Positions 1 to 9,028 of a stretch of DNA of 64,000 nt are shown in pieces. Position numbers and translations under genes: made by a program. Under the pieces are notes generated by a model, which saw nothing but the letters and a program-made list of their open reading frames with translations, searched no databases and had not been told where the DNA came from. Source of the DNA: CAYZAW01 sp964476505 (GTDB taxonomy: Bacteria; Bacillota; Clostridia; Christensenellales; CAG-138); contig CAYZAW010000005.1 in NCBI GenBank assembly GCA_964476505.1, positions 1-64,000 on the forward strand. The letters run 5' to 3'. The stretch's first letter is position 1, and each line of letters starts with the position of its first letter.

Positions 1-3000
1 CTGGTTTTCGAGGAATTTTGCTTCAAACTCCTTGCTTGGCATTGGTTGCTCGTAGAGATACCCCTGTATGGTTTGGCAGCCGATGCTCATCAAAAAGTCC
101 GCCTGCTCCTTCGCTTCAACACCCTCGGCAATGACCGGCATGTTCAGCCAGCGCGCCATACGCAGTACCGCGTTGATGATCATGCCGCCACGTCCGAATT
201 GATCCTCCCCGGAGAAAAACTTCATATCCAGCTTGATGATATCCACCGGAACGTCCTTTAAGATGTTCAGGGAGGAATAACCGCTGCCAAAGTCGTCCAT
301 CTCGATCAAAAAACCGCATTCGTGCAGCTGCTCCACAACGCGTGACAGCCGCTCGGTATCCTCTGCAAACAGGCTTTCCGTGATTTCAAGGCGGAACAGC
401 TCAATGGGGATGTTGTATTTTTGGATGATCGCCAACAGCTTGCTGCAAAGTGCAGGGTCTTTGGTATCCTCTCTCGATACGTTTACAGCAATGGGCACCG
501 GTGTGTTGCCCTTTTTGATCCATGCGCCAACGTACTGCGCGGTACGGTCCCAAATGTATTCGTCCAGCTTGGTAATAAACCCGTTTTTTTCAAATATGGG
601 AATGAATTCGTTGGGCAGTACGATTCCTCTTTCTGGGTCGATCCAGCGCACAAGCGCTTCTGCGCCCACGATCTGCCCCGTAGCATGGTGGATCTGGGGC
701 TGGATGTAAACGTCAAACTGCCCTTGTGCAAGCGCCGATTCCATATGGTCGGTAATCAGTTTTTCCTGTATCCGCTTTTCGTTCATGCTCTCGTCGTACA
801 CGGCAAGCCATGCGGCGAATTTCCCCTTGATGGCGCTGCTGGCAGTAATGGCGAAATCCAGCATGGTATCAGCCGTAATGGTGGGATCGGCAATGATGTA
901 CGCGCCTGCCCGGCCGGTAATTCTGGCTTTTAACGGGTAGTCGCTGAAAAAGTCGCGCACGATGGCGGTAGCCCGTTCTATCGCCCCGGGACTGTTGGGG
1001 AACAAAATTGCGTATACGTCGTTACTCAAGCGCCCTGCAAAGCCATTCATATCATCGGCATATACCAGCAGCTTTTCGGCGGAGAACTGTAAGAGCCGGT
1101 CTCCCTCATCCCGCCCGAAGCGCTCGTTGATAAAGCGGAAATCGTTGATGTCGCAGCAAAGCAGTATATAGGAATTTGCAGGCTTGCTCCGTACCGTTTC
1201 TTCCACCAGCTTCAGGAAGAACGTGCGGTTGTACAGGCCCGTCAGGCTGTCGTGCTCCGCTTGGAACCGCAGTTTTTTACTTGCCAGAATATCGTCGTTA
1301 ACATCCAGAAATGTTAGGATGATCTTGCTTGTAAGGTTCATATCATCCACCCGTTTAAACGCATTCATGGTAAACCAATGCCTTGTTTTTGCGGGCGTTT
1401 TCAGCATGATGTCCAGCGTGGCACCGGTATGCGTTCTATCTGTGGCAAGGTCGTGCACCAATACCTGCATGGCCTTTACATCCATAGCATCCGCCACCAT
1501 GTCCGACATCAATATCTGCCAGAGCGGGCGCTCGTCAAACACGCCGTAAATGTGTTCCGAAATTGCCGGGTCATAGGAAAACAGCCCGCTGACCCAGTCG
1601 TATTCCACCACCACCGTGCCCGTATGGGCAAACACGGTGCGGAACTTGGAGCCTTCGCTGCTTTGCGTTTGCAGGTATGTGTTTTGCGCCCGGAGCCGTT
1701 CGTTTTCCGCCTTGCTGATGGCAGAAGTAATTCTGATTCGCAGCAGCGCAGAATCGATGGGCGTTAAAATAAAGTCGCTTGCACCCTCACGAAGGGAGTT
1801 AACGCAACGCTCCCGTTCCTTGGCATTGCCAAGCGTGATCACCGGAACCGTTTTTATGCCCTCGATTCCCCGCATACGCTCCAAAAAGGCGAGGCTGTCC
1901 ATACCGGGGATGTCCATGTTCAGCAGCACAACCGACACGGAGATCCCGTAGCGGCGCAGGCGGGTCATTGCATTCTTCTCATCGGAGCAGGCTTCGATAT
2001 GATACTGCTCCGAAAACGCATCGTTTACGGCTTCAACGGTTTCCGGATGATCGTCCACGATCAGTATGTGCCGTTTTTTTGTCATTTCCTTTCTACTGTT
2101 TGTGTCGCTCTCCCGGTCGCTTGTAACGGGCTTCATCAACTCGCCGTTAAAGAACGCAAAGGTCTCCCTGCCGTTGGCCTTGGCATGATGCAGTGCCATA
2201 TCCAGATTGTGATACAGCGTGATCACATCTTTGCCGTCGTCAGGGAATACGGCGATACCGATGCTTGCAGTGATCTGCACATCTACGCTAAACACCTTGC
2301 GAAGCAGCGACTGTATCTGCGTGGCGCGTTTTTCGATCAGCGTTTGATTGAAAACGTTGTTGATGCACAGTATAAATTCATCTCCGCCAAGCCTGCCTAA
2401 TAAATCGCCCTCCCGCAGCACTGTGCGAAGCGCGTTTGCGATATCTACCAGCGCCTGATCCCCAACGGTGTGCCCAAAATTATCATTGATCTTTTTAAAG
2501 CCGTCGATGTCTATCAACAGCAGCGCATGCCGCTGCCGGGGCTGTTTAACTAAAATGAGATTGCCAAACTGCTCCACAAATGCGGATCTGTTGAGTACGC
2601 CGGTAAGCGGGTCGGCTTCTATTTGTGCTTTTACAGATAGCTCCGCCGTTTTTTCGGCATCAATGTTCTCGTACAGTAAAAACGCATGGATGTCTTTGCT
2701 CTCCGGGTATTTTGTGATCTCCACGGTAACGCGGAGCCATCTGTATTCGCCTTCGGTCACCCGTTCCCGATACTCCATGGAGGCCGTTCGTATCCCGCGA
2801 TAATATCCGGCAAGCAGATACTCGGAATCCAGCAGTGCTACATATGCCTCGTAATCGTCCAGATGCACAAAGCGCCCTGCATATTCTCTGGTGCGTTCGT
2901 TGAAGGAGATGCTGCCCGGCTTAAAGCAGATGGTAAGCAGCGCGCCCTCCATGCTGTCAAAGGCGGTGCTTTTTGTTAGGTTACAGCGAAACAGCGTGTA

Positions 3001-4500
3001 GGATTCCTGCGGCCTTTGCTCCATGGACTGCTGCCATTTGGTGTAAACAGCCGCCTGTTCGCGCCGCTCCGTAACGTCCTCAAATACAATGATCGCCTGA
3101 TAAGGCTTGTTTTTCGCATCATACACAAAGCTTGCCTTCATGCGATACCAGCGGAAGCTGCCGTCCGCATCCTTCAAGGCAGATACGATGGGCTTGATCT
3201 CGCCGTTACAAAGCGATTGGAAGAATGCCCGGTATTCCTCCTCGCACTCCGGCGCTACGAGCCCGGCGCGAATGAATTCCTCCGGCACGTCTAAAACCGT
3301 CTCCCCATACCCATGGCGGGAGGTCAAGGACGAATCACTGTACAGCGTTTTGGTTTTTAAGTCGTAACGGAACAGGTTGATTCCACTTTCCTGTACGGCT
3401 ATGCGGTTTTGCTCTTCGCTGATCTGCAGTTGATCTCGCTCCTGCTGCAAATGCCTGTTGGCTTTTCTAAGGGAATAGAAATAAGCGGCAAAGGTGATCA
3501 CTGCCGCCAAGAATACCATTCCAAACAGCAGCACGTTGAATAACGACTGCTTTTCTGCCGCCGCGTCTATCAGCTTTGCGGGAATTACGTTTAGCATTAC
3601 AAGCCGTTCGCCCGTTGCAGCATAGAATTCCAGCGGAACATACACGGCATAACGCTTTTCTCCGTGTATCCTATAGGTAACGGAACCCGTTTCCCCCGCC
3701 GCGATCTCGGCCTTGATCATTTCCGGCGTTTTCCCGTTTTCCAGCCGTCCCGGTTCTATTTCGGCATAGATATTGTCTGAGGTGGATAAGTAATTGGGGT
3801 TGTCCGAATCGATGGCGATGTGTCCGTCTTCCCGGCAAATCAGCGCGAACGCTTCTCCCTCGTACATGTTTGGAACCAACAGATCCGCAAGCAGCTGTTT
3901 TGTATAGCCGCCCTGTACGATGCCGATCACAGTGCCGTCCTTCACGATGGGAACCGCCAGCATAATGATCACACCGTCTCCGTTCTTTGCGTCTGTGATC
4001 TTCTGTACTGCCCAGCTTCCCGCCATAGCCTTTTGAAAATACGCCCGGTCGGATACGTTATAGGCTTTGCCGTCGCTTGCATAGCAAATGCCGTCTGCCA
4101 TGGCAAACGTAACGTATTGAAATGCGGACTCGTCCGCAAGCCGGGATAACCGGCGCATTGCAGGTGCAAGCTCGATTTCATCGTATTCTGCCAAACCGAT
4201 TGCCGCCACGTTGAGCGTGTTGATCTGCCCCTCCCATACGGCCTTCAGTGTTGCGGACTGTTCCGTGGCGGAGGCAATTAAGTCTCTATTGGCATCGCTT
4301 AACGCCTGCTTTCTTGATAAACCGTCGCTGATGAAAAGTGCCGCCACTATCAAGAGAACAGAAATAATAGGATTGAGTATCAAATGCAGCATATTGGAGC
4401 GATGATCCCGATTACGGAAAGAACGCGAAAAAAAGCCAACGGCAGCACCGTCTCTATATGCCTGCGGTAATTCGCGCCTTCGCTCCCTAGCTTTCATCAT
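1..4500 (-). CDS. Giant membrane c-di-GMP protein (Cache-PAS-GGDEF-REC-PAS-GGDEF-EAL), 3' end outside window
   Basis: The minus frame is open from ATG 4500 (ATG ATG AAA) to the left edge, giving 1500 codons with no stop, so the C-terminus is missing. Order: TM about 38-60, extracellular Cache-like sensor, TM about 320-345, two PAS-like regions, GGDEF (intact GGDEF at 705-709, with the inhibitory RxxD five residues before it), receiver domain about 806-925, PAS, a second GGDEF domain degenerate at its signature (SNDVY at 1159-1163) and an EAL domain (EALVRW from 1281, then LEITES, DDFGSGYSS, KLD and AEGVE, the usual catalytic set). It therefore probably both makes and degrades cyclic di-GMP in response to an external ligand. 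The receiver keeps its acidic pair (VDDH), but Asn861 stands where the phospho-acceptor Asp should be and Thr replaces the conserved Lys. The frame was checked through all domain joints and is one gene. The RBS is weak (AGAAAG). Confidence 0.9.
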   Translation of the reverse strand, partial: MMKARERRRELPQAYRDGAAVGFFSRSFRNRDHRSNMLHLILNPIISVLLIVAALFISDGLSRKQALSDANRDLIASATEQSATLKAVWEGQINTLNVAAIGLAEYDEIELAPAMRRLSRLADESAFQYVTFAMADGICYASDGKAYNVSDRAYFQKAMAGSWAVQKITDAKNGDGVIIMLAVPIVKDGTVIGIVQGGYTKQLLADLLVPNMYEGEAFALICREDGHIAIDSDNPNYLSTSDNIYAEIEPGRLENGKTPEMIKAEIAAGETGSVTYRIHGEKRYAVYVPLEFYAATGERLVMLNVIPAKLIDAAAEKQSLFNVLLFGMVFLAAVITFAAYFYSLRKANRHLQQERDQLQISEEQNRIAVQESGINLFRYDLKTKTLYSDSSLTSRHGYGETVLDVPEEFIRAGLVAPECEEEYRAFFQSLCNGEIKPIVSALKDADGSFRWYRMKASFVYDAKNKPYQAIIVFEDVTERREQAAVYTKWQQSMEQRPQESYTLFRCNLTKSTAFDSMEGALLTICFKPGSISFNERTREYAGRFVHLDDYEAYVALLDSEYLLAGYYRGIRTASMEYRERVTEGEYRWLRVTVEITKYPESKDIHAFLLYENIDAEKTAELSVKAQIEADPLTGVLNRSAFVEQFGNLILVKQPRQRHALLLIDIDGFKKINDNFGHTVGDQALVDIANALRTVLREGDLLGRLGGDEFILCINNVFNQTLIEKRATQIQSLLRKVFSVDVQITASIGIAVFPDDGKDVITLYHNLDMALHHAKANGRETFAFFNGELMKPVTSDRESDTNSRKEMTKKRHILIVDDHPETVEAVNDAFSEQYHIEACSDEKNAMTRLRRYGISVSVVLLNMDIPGMDSLAFLERMRGIEGIKTVPVITLGNAKERERCVNSLREGASDFILTPIDSALLRIRITSAISKAENERLRAQNTYLQTQSSEGSKFRTVFAHTGTVVVEYDWVSGLFSYDPAISEHIYGVFDERPLWQILMSDMVADAMDVKAMQVLVHDLATDRTHTGATLDIMLKTPAKTRHWFTMNAFKRVDDMNLTSKIILTFLDVNDDILASKKLRFQAEHDSLTGLYNRTFFLKLVEETVRSKPANSYILLCCDINDFRFINERFGRDEGDRLLQFSAEKLLVYADDMNGFAGRLSNDVYAILFPNSPGAIERATAIVRDFFSDYPLKARITGRAGAYIIADPTITADTMLDFAITASSAIKGKFAAWLAVYDESMNEKRIQEKLITDHMESALAQGQFDVYIQPQIHHATGQIVGAEALVRWIDPERGIVLPNEFIPIFEKNGFITKLDEYIWDRTAQYVGAWIKKGNTPVPIAVNVSREDTKDPALCSKLLAIIQKYNIPIELFRLEITESLFAEDTERLSRVVEQLHECGFLIEMDDFGSGYSSLNILKDVPVDIIKLDMKFFSGEDQFGRGGMIINAVLRMARWLNMPVIAEGVEAKEQADFLMSIGCQTIQGYLYEQPMPSKEFEAKFLENQ

Positions 4501-4803
4501 TCGCACTTTCTATTCTGTGTCATCATAGGATATGCGCCATGGTACGGGAAAACATGAATGGCTTGTATGATTAGACTGTTACTTCTGTATTATATATGTA
4601 TACCCCCTTCAACAGTCCCCATAACAGATTTTAACATGTTCTGTACAACATAATCCACATATTCCATATTTTACCAACATTGTAGTAATACATCGACTGG
4701 AACCGTAAATATATCCTGCAAAAAGCATCCCGTTCTCTTGCTTGTTTCATCTGATCGTGCTAGTGTATAAATGTCTTAAATGAGACAGTTTGGAGGAGCG
4801 GTC
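4501..4803. promoter_or_regulatory. Intergenic region with probable promoter of the Crp/Fnr gene
   Basis: This AT-rich divergent gap lies between the c-di-GMP gene and the Crp/Fnr gene. On the plus strand TTGTTT (4742-4747) and TATAAA (4766-4771) are 18 bp apart, with GGAGG just before the ATG at 4804. I see no RNA gene or convincing riboswitch here. The promoter of the leftward gene could not be assigned. Confidence 0.4.
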
Positions 4804-5445
4804 ATGCAGCAGACGGATATCATCGCGTTCATCAGCGCACTGCCGCTGTTTTCCGGGGTGCCGCAGGCATTGCTTGCATGTATCCCGCAAGAGGAAGGCT
4901 TCCTTATAGAAGAGATCGCCCCCGGCTCTTATGTGATGCAATCCGGCGACGCCGTACGGCGGTTGGGCATTGTGTATAACGGTTCTTTGGAGGTGCAAAA
5001 GAACAACGATCACACGCATATGCTCATCAACATCCTGCATAAGGGCGACTTGACCGGCGCTACCACGCTGTTTTTGCCGGATGCCGCCGCCGCCAACACA
5101 CTATATACCAAGCAGGGCTGCACCATGCTGTTTTTTACGGAGGCGCTGCTTCAAACACTGATGCGGCAATGCTTTGCCCTTGCGGAAAACTACATCCGCT
5201 ACCTGACCGGGCGCGTTCGCTTTTTAGACGGGCGGGTCAAAAGCATTGCCTCCCCCACCGCTGCGGACAAGCTGTACAACCATCTTCTGCAAAACGCACA
5301 AAACGGCGTGTTTCGCCCTCAAAGCTCCATGACGGCTCTTGCCACTACTCTGTCTCTTAGCCGCGCCTCCCTGTATCGCGCTATGGAGGAATTGAAGGCA
5401 GCAGGGCTCATCCGTCATGAGAAAAAGACCATTGTATTACAATAG
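4804..5445 (+). CDS. Crp/Fnr-family transcriptional regulator
   Basis: This 213-residue protein has an N-terminal cyclic-nucleotide-binding-type beta barrel (about 10-125) and a C-terminal Crp-type winged helix. In the latter, the segment around TLSLSRASLYRAMEEL is the recognition helix region. The cysteines do not form the N-terminal cluster of oxygen-sensing Fnr, so the effector is unknown. The start is set by GGAGG 8 nt before ATG 4804; an in-frame ATG at 4780 has no RBS. The substrate-binding lipoprotein gene starts 13 nt after the stop. The regulator therefore most likely controls the ABC uptake operon that follows, perhaps in response to its substrate; that is inference from position. 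Confidence 0.85.
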   Translation: MQQTDIIAFISALPLFSGVPQALLACIPQEEGFLIEEIAPGSYVMQSGDAVRRLGIVYNGSLEVQKNNDHTHMLINILHKGDLTGATTLFLPDAAAANTLYTKQGCTMLFFTEALLQTLMRQCFALAENYIRYLTGRVRFLDGRVKSIASPTAADKLYNHLLQNAQNGVFRPQSSMTALATTLSLSRASLYRAMEELKAAGLIRHEKKTIVLQ

Positions 5446-5458
5446 GAGGTAACTTCTT

Positions 5459-6400
5459 ATGAAAAAGATTTTGTCTGTTGTTCTTGCTCTTGTTCTATGT
5501 ACCTTTACACTTTTAGGCTGCGCAAAAGCGCCCGAGGAACCCGTGAAGCTGGCAACGCTGAAGGGCCCTACCGGCATGGGCATGGTATCCCTGATGCAAG
5601 AAGGCGAAGCCGGGTACAACGTTACCCTTTCCTCCGCACCGGACGAGGTGACCGCTATGTTGATCTCCGGGGAAGCGGATATTGCCGCTGTGCCGGTCAA
5701 TTTAGGGTCGGTGCTGTATAACAAGCTGGATGGAGATGTGCGCATCATTGCCGCCTCTACGCTTGGCGTACTGTATGTGCTTTCTGCCGACAACAGCGTG
5801 CAGTCCGTTTCCGACCTTGCCGGTAAAACCCTGTACGCCACCGGGCAGGCAGCCACGCCGGAGTACATATTGAATTACATACTCCAGCAAAACGGTGTTG
5901 CGGACAAAGTTACCGTGGAATACAAGGCGGAGCATAGCGAGCTTGCCGCGCTGTTAGCCGCAGGAGACGTGACCCTTGGCATGCTGCCGGAGCCCAACGT
6001 GACCGCCGCCATGGTAAAAAACCCAAGCCTGCATATTGCGCTTGACCTCACGGACGAGTGGAGCAAAATTACCGATGCAAGCATGGTGCAAAGCGCCATC
6101 ATCTGCCGTGCTTCTTATTATGAGGCACACAAGGCGCAGGTAGAACAGTTTTTAGCGGACTATGCGGCATCCGTAGCATTTGTAAACGAAAAGCCCGCCG
6201 AAGCTGCCGCACAGATGGAGGCGCTTGGAATCGTGCCTGCTGCCGCCATAGGCGAAAAGGCCATTCCCAACTGCAACATCGTTTGCCTGACCGGGGAAAA
6301 CATGAAAGCTTCCGTATCCGCCATGCTGGATGTACTGTATACCGCCAACCCCAAGAGCGTGGGCGGCGCTGTACCTAATGAGGATTTTTATGTGGGCTAG
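5459..6400 (+). CDS. ABC transporter substrate-binding lipoprotein (NitT/TauT, NMT1-like)
   Basis: This is the extracellular receptor of an ABC importer, 313 residues. A lipoprotein signal is plain: MKK, a hydrophobic stretch, then the lipobox LLGC with Cys at about residue 20. The mature part has the periplasmic-binding fold of the NMT1/SsuA group (GPTGMGM near the N-terminus, GEADIAAVP, DLAGKTLYATG). Members of this group bind sulfonates, nitrate, pyrimidine precursors and others, and I cannot assign the ligand. AGGAGG precedes the ATG. The gene sits between a Crp/Fnr regulator and the permease gene, whose start overlaps its last codons. Confidence 0.85.
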   Translation: MKKILSVVLALVLCTFTLLGCAKAPEEPVKLATLKGPTGMGMVSLMQEGEAGYNVTLSSAPDEVTAMLISGEADIAAVPVNLGSVLYNKLDGDVRIIAASTLGVLYVLSADNSVQSVSDLAGKTLYATGQAATPEYILNYILQQNGVADKVTVEYKAEHSELAALLAAGDVTLGMLPEPNVTAAMVKNPSLHIALDLTDEWSKITDASMVQSAIICRASYYEAHKAQVEQFLADYAASVAFVNEKPAEAAAQMEALGIVPAAAIGEKAIPNCNIVCLTGENMKASVSAMLDVLYTANPKSVGGAVPNEDFYVG

Positions 6401-7133
6401 GCTCAACAAACCCATACGCATAGGCATTGTACTGCTGTTCTGGCTCTTTGTTTGGCAGGGCGCTGCTTCCATTGTGGCAAGCCCGCTGCTGCTGCCCGGG
6501 CCGGTTGATACGCTTGTAACGCTTTTCCATCTGGCGGGAACGGCGGTATTTTGGAAAACCGTTTGCATGACGCTGCTGCGCGTGGCTGCAGGCTATCTTT
6601 TAGGTGCCGTTATCGGCACTCTCCTTGGGATACTCACTGCCGCCTCGCCCTTTTATCGCGATTTGCTTTCCCCACTTCGCACCGTTATCAAGGCAACGCC
6701 GGTTACATCGTTCATTATACTGGTGCTGCTGTGGTTAACCGCCTCCGTTACGCCGGTGCTGATCGCCTTTTTGATGGTAGTACCCATGTTCTGGGCAACA
6801 ACGTATCAGGGAATCGTATCCGCCGACGTGCAGCTGTTGGAAATGGCGGAGGTATTTCATCTGGGGCGAAAGAAAACGCTGCGGCACATTTATCTGCCGA
6901 GCATTCTGCCCCAATACATCGCCGTCAGTACAACGGCTCTGGGGTTTGCGTGGAAGTCCGGCGTAGCGGCGGAGGTGATCGCCTCCCCCGCGCTTTCCAT
7001 CGGACGCAGTTTGATTGAAAGCAAGCTGTATGTGGAAACGCCCGATTTGTTTGCCTGGACGCTGGCGGTCATTCTGCTTTCCGTTCTGTTGGAATGGCTG
7101 GTCGTTCGGCTTTTAGGGAGGGTAAAGGCATGA
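6390..7133 (+). CDS. ABC transporter permease (NitT/TauT type)
   Basis: This integral membrane permease has 247 residues from ATG 6390 and about six hydrophobic segments. The BPD_transp_1 loop that docks the ATPase is around EMAEVFHLGRKKTLRHIYLP. I chose ATG 6390 because GAGG lies 7 nt upstream; in-frame ATGs at 6378 and 6330 lack a good RBS. It overlaps the end of the lipoprotein gene by 11 nt and shares ATGA with the ATPase gene, so the three are translationally coupled. It forms the membrane channel of the importer. Confidence 0.85.
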   Translation: MWARLNKPIRIGIVLLFWLFVWQGAASIVASPLLLPGPVDTLVTLFHLAGTAVFWKTVCMTLLRVAAGYLLGAVIGTLLGILTAASPFYRDLLSPLRTVIKATPVTSFIILVLLWLTASVTPVLIAFLMVVPMFWATTYQGIVSADVQLLEMAEVFHLGRKKTLRHIYLPSILPQYIAVSTTALGFAWKSGVAAEVIASPALSIGRSLIESKLYVETPDLFAWTLAVILLSVLLEWLVVRLLGRVKA

Positions 7134-7687
7134 TAGCATTGCGTGATATCACCTGCGGCTACCCGGGTAAACCCGCCGTACTCTCCGGTTTTTCCTGGGA
7201 TATTCCAAACAAGGGCTGCGTTGGGATCATCGGCGCGTCAGGCTCCGGCAAAACCACGCTTTTAAAGCTACTCCTAGGGCGTATTGTGCCTGCAAGGGGA
7301 ACCATCAGCGGTTTGCAGGATAAGCGCATATCCGTTGTGTTTCAAGAGGACAGGCTGCTTTGGCATTTATCCGCCGCCGAAAACGTGGCGCTGGTAAACG
7401 ATGAAAAAGACCCCCTGCCCCGTCTTTTGGATATGGAGTTAAAGGATGCCGCCAACATGCCCGTTTCCGCCCTGTCCGGCGGTATGCAGCGGCGCGTTGC
7501 CATAGCCCGGGCACTGCATTACGGCGGGGATATCCTGCTGCTAGACGAGCCCTTAAAGGGCTTGGACGACGCATTGAAGGAGCGGCTGATTCCCATTATC
7601 AAGGCGGCGTTTCCCCTCGTGATCGTTGTGCTGCATGAGCGGCACGAAGCCGAAGCCTTTGGCTGTGATACGGTGATCTCGCTGTAA
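7130..7687 (+). CDS. ABC transporter ATP-binding protein, short form
   Basis: The nucleotide-binding subunit of the same importer. It shows Walker A (GASGSGKTTLL), the signature LSGGMQRR, Walker B (DILLLDEPLKGLDD) and a switch-region histidine (VVLHERHEAEAF). At 185 residues it is shorter than the usual 230-260 for this family, ending soon after the switch region, but no core motif is missing. The start ATG 7130 has GGAGGG about 8 nt upstream and overlaps the permease stop as ATGA. A hairpin terminator follows 36 nt after the stop, closing the operon. Confidence 0.88.
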   Translation: MIALRDITCGYPGKPAVLSGFSWDIPNKGCVGIIGASGSGKTTLLKLLLGRIVPARGTISGLQDKRISVVFQEDRLLWHLSAAENVALVNDEKDPLPRLLDMELKDAANMPVSALSGGMQRRVAIARALHYGGDILLLDEPLKGLDDALKERLIPIIKAAFPLVIVVLHERHEAEAFGCDTVISL

Positions 7688-7722
7688 CATACCGGTTATC
7701 GCTAATTTAAATCATACAACCG

Positions 7723-7757
7723 ACCGCTCCGCTTTTTTTAAGTGGGGCGGTTGCTTT
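7723..7757 (+). terminator. Rho-independent terminator of the Crp/ABC operon
   Basis: ACCGCTCC (7723-7730) pairs with GGGGCGGT (7744-7751), with one G-U pair, followed by TGCTTTATTTATT. Confidence 0.75.
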
Positions 7758-7826
7758 ATTTATTGGATATGGTACAGTAATGGATGCGAATAATCGGCAT
7801 GAATTGCAAAGGGGATACATCATCCT

Positions 7827-8897
7827 ATGAAACATCGAGTTCTCAAGCGTACCTTATTCATTATTACGGCTGTGCTGCTGGTTCTTATCATTGCCATAGC
7901 GGCGCTCTTTTGGAACGAGTTGCGTTCGCTTTCCACGCTCAAGCAGTTGGACGATTACGGCATGTTTCAAATGACGTATTACGGCGATTACGGCTTTGAC
8001 TCGTTTTTAGAAACAGGCGCAAAAAGCGATTCGGATATAGAAGCCTTCGTGACCCGGCGGCTTTTAAAGGGGCTCCCCATCGACCTTGGGGTAACAGGCG
8101 ACGGCTGTACGGCCTTTGCTGTACGCAATGAACGTGGAGAAATGCTGTACGGGCGTAATTTTGATTTTGCCTATGCGCCGTCCTTACAGGTATTTACCGC
8201 ACCGGATAACGGCTATGCCTCGGTTTCCACCGTTAACCTTTCCTTTGCCGGGTATGATGAAGCCCATCTGCCGCACGGAATCAGCATCGACAGCTTCTTG
8301 ACCTTAGCGGCTCCGTTTCTGCCCTTTGACGGCATGAACGAAAAAGGCGTTGCCATGGCTTTGCTGGCTGTGCCGGAAGCGGACGGCGGTAACGATCCTA
8401 AGAAAGTGACGTTAAACACCACCACCGCCATTCGTTTGGTGTTGGATAAAGCCGCCACGGCAAAGGAAGCCGTAGCTTTACTGGAGCAGTACAATATCTA
8501 TTTTTCCGCTGATGTGGATTGTCACTTTTTGATTGCCGATGCCAGCGGTGCTTCACTGCTGGTAGAATACTATGACGGTGCGATGCGGGTAACGGAGGCG
8601 GATGCAGACTATCAAATCGCGTCCAACTTTATTGCCTACAACGGCTTGAACATTGGCGAGGGCTCCTCGGAATTCGACCGTTACGATACGGCAGAGGCGG
8701 CCATCCTTGGCGGCAACGGCGTGTTGACGGAAACGGACGCGATCTCCCTTTTAGAGGAACTGGGGTGTTATGGTGACGACGGTACAGATAAGCTGCAATG
8801 GAGCGTGCTGTATAACCTTACCACGATGGAAGCACAGTTGTTTGCACACAGAAACACACACAACATTGTCAACAGCGTATTGTCAGTCGCGAAATAA
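7827..8897 (+). CDS. Membrane-anchored linear amide C-N hydrolase (choloylglycine/penicillin V acylase-like)
   Basis: This 356-residue protein has one N-terminal TM helix (about 9-29) and then an Ntn-hydrolase domain. The segment GDGCTAFAV...GEMLYGRNFDF matches the start of the choloylglycine hydrolase / acid-ceramidase-like fold, where Cys (here Cys94) becomes the N-terminal nucleophile and the RNFD motif lines the site. In bile salt hydrolases that Cys directly follows Met1. Here it is internal, so processing would need cleavage before Cys94, as in proenzyme members. The substrate could be an N-acyl amide, a bile-acid conjugate or a beta-lactam; the sequence does not decide. AAAGGGG lies 14 nt before the ATG. 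It is a single gene between two terminators. Confidence 0.75.
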   Translation: MKHRVLKRTLFIITAVLLVLIIAIAALFWNELRSLSTLKQLDDYGMFQMTYYGDYGFDSFLETGAKSDSDIEAFVTRRLLKGLPIDLGVTGDGCTAFAVRNERGEMLYGRNFDFAYAPSLQVFTAPDNGYASVSTVNLSFAGYDEAHLPHGISIDSFLTLAAPFLPFDGMNEKGVAMALLAVPEADGGNDPKKVTLNTTTAIRLVLDKAATAKEAVALLEQYNIYFSADVDCHFLIADASGASLLVEYYDGAMRVTEADADYQIASNFIAYNGLNIGEGSSEFDRYDTAEAAILGGNGVLTETDAISLLEELGCYGDDGTDKLQWSVLYNLTTMEAQLFAHRNTHNIVNSVLSVAK

Positions 8898-8926
8898 TAA
8901 AAACCGTTTATTTTGTACTTTCATGA

Positions 8927-8963
8927 AAAAGCGAGTAAAAGCCTTTGCTTCTTACTCGCTTTT
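8927..8963. terminator. Bidirectional terminator between convergent genes
   Basis: AAAAGCGAGTAA (8927-8938) and TTACTCGCTTTT (8952-8963) form a perfect 12-bp stem. It has A and T runs on both sides, so it can serve the hydrolase (plus) and the alcohol dehydrogenase (minus). Confidence 0.8.
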
Positions 8964-9028
8964 GATTTTATATCTTGTGATTTACCTGCACCGTTTCACC
9001 TGCCATGGCAAGCAGTGCGAATGCTCCG

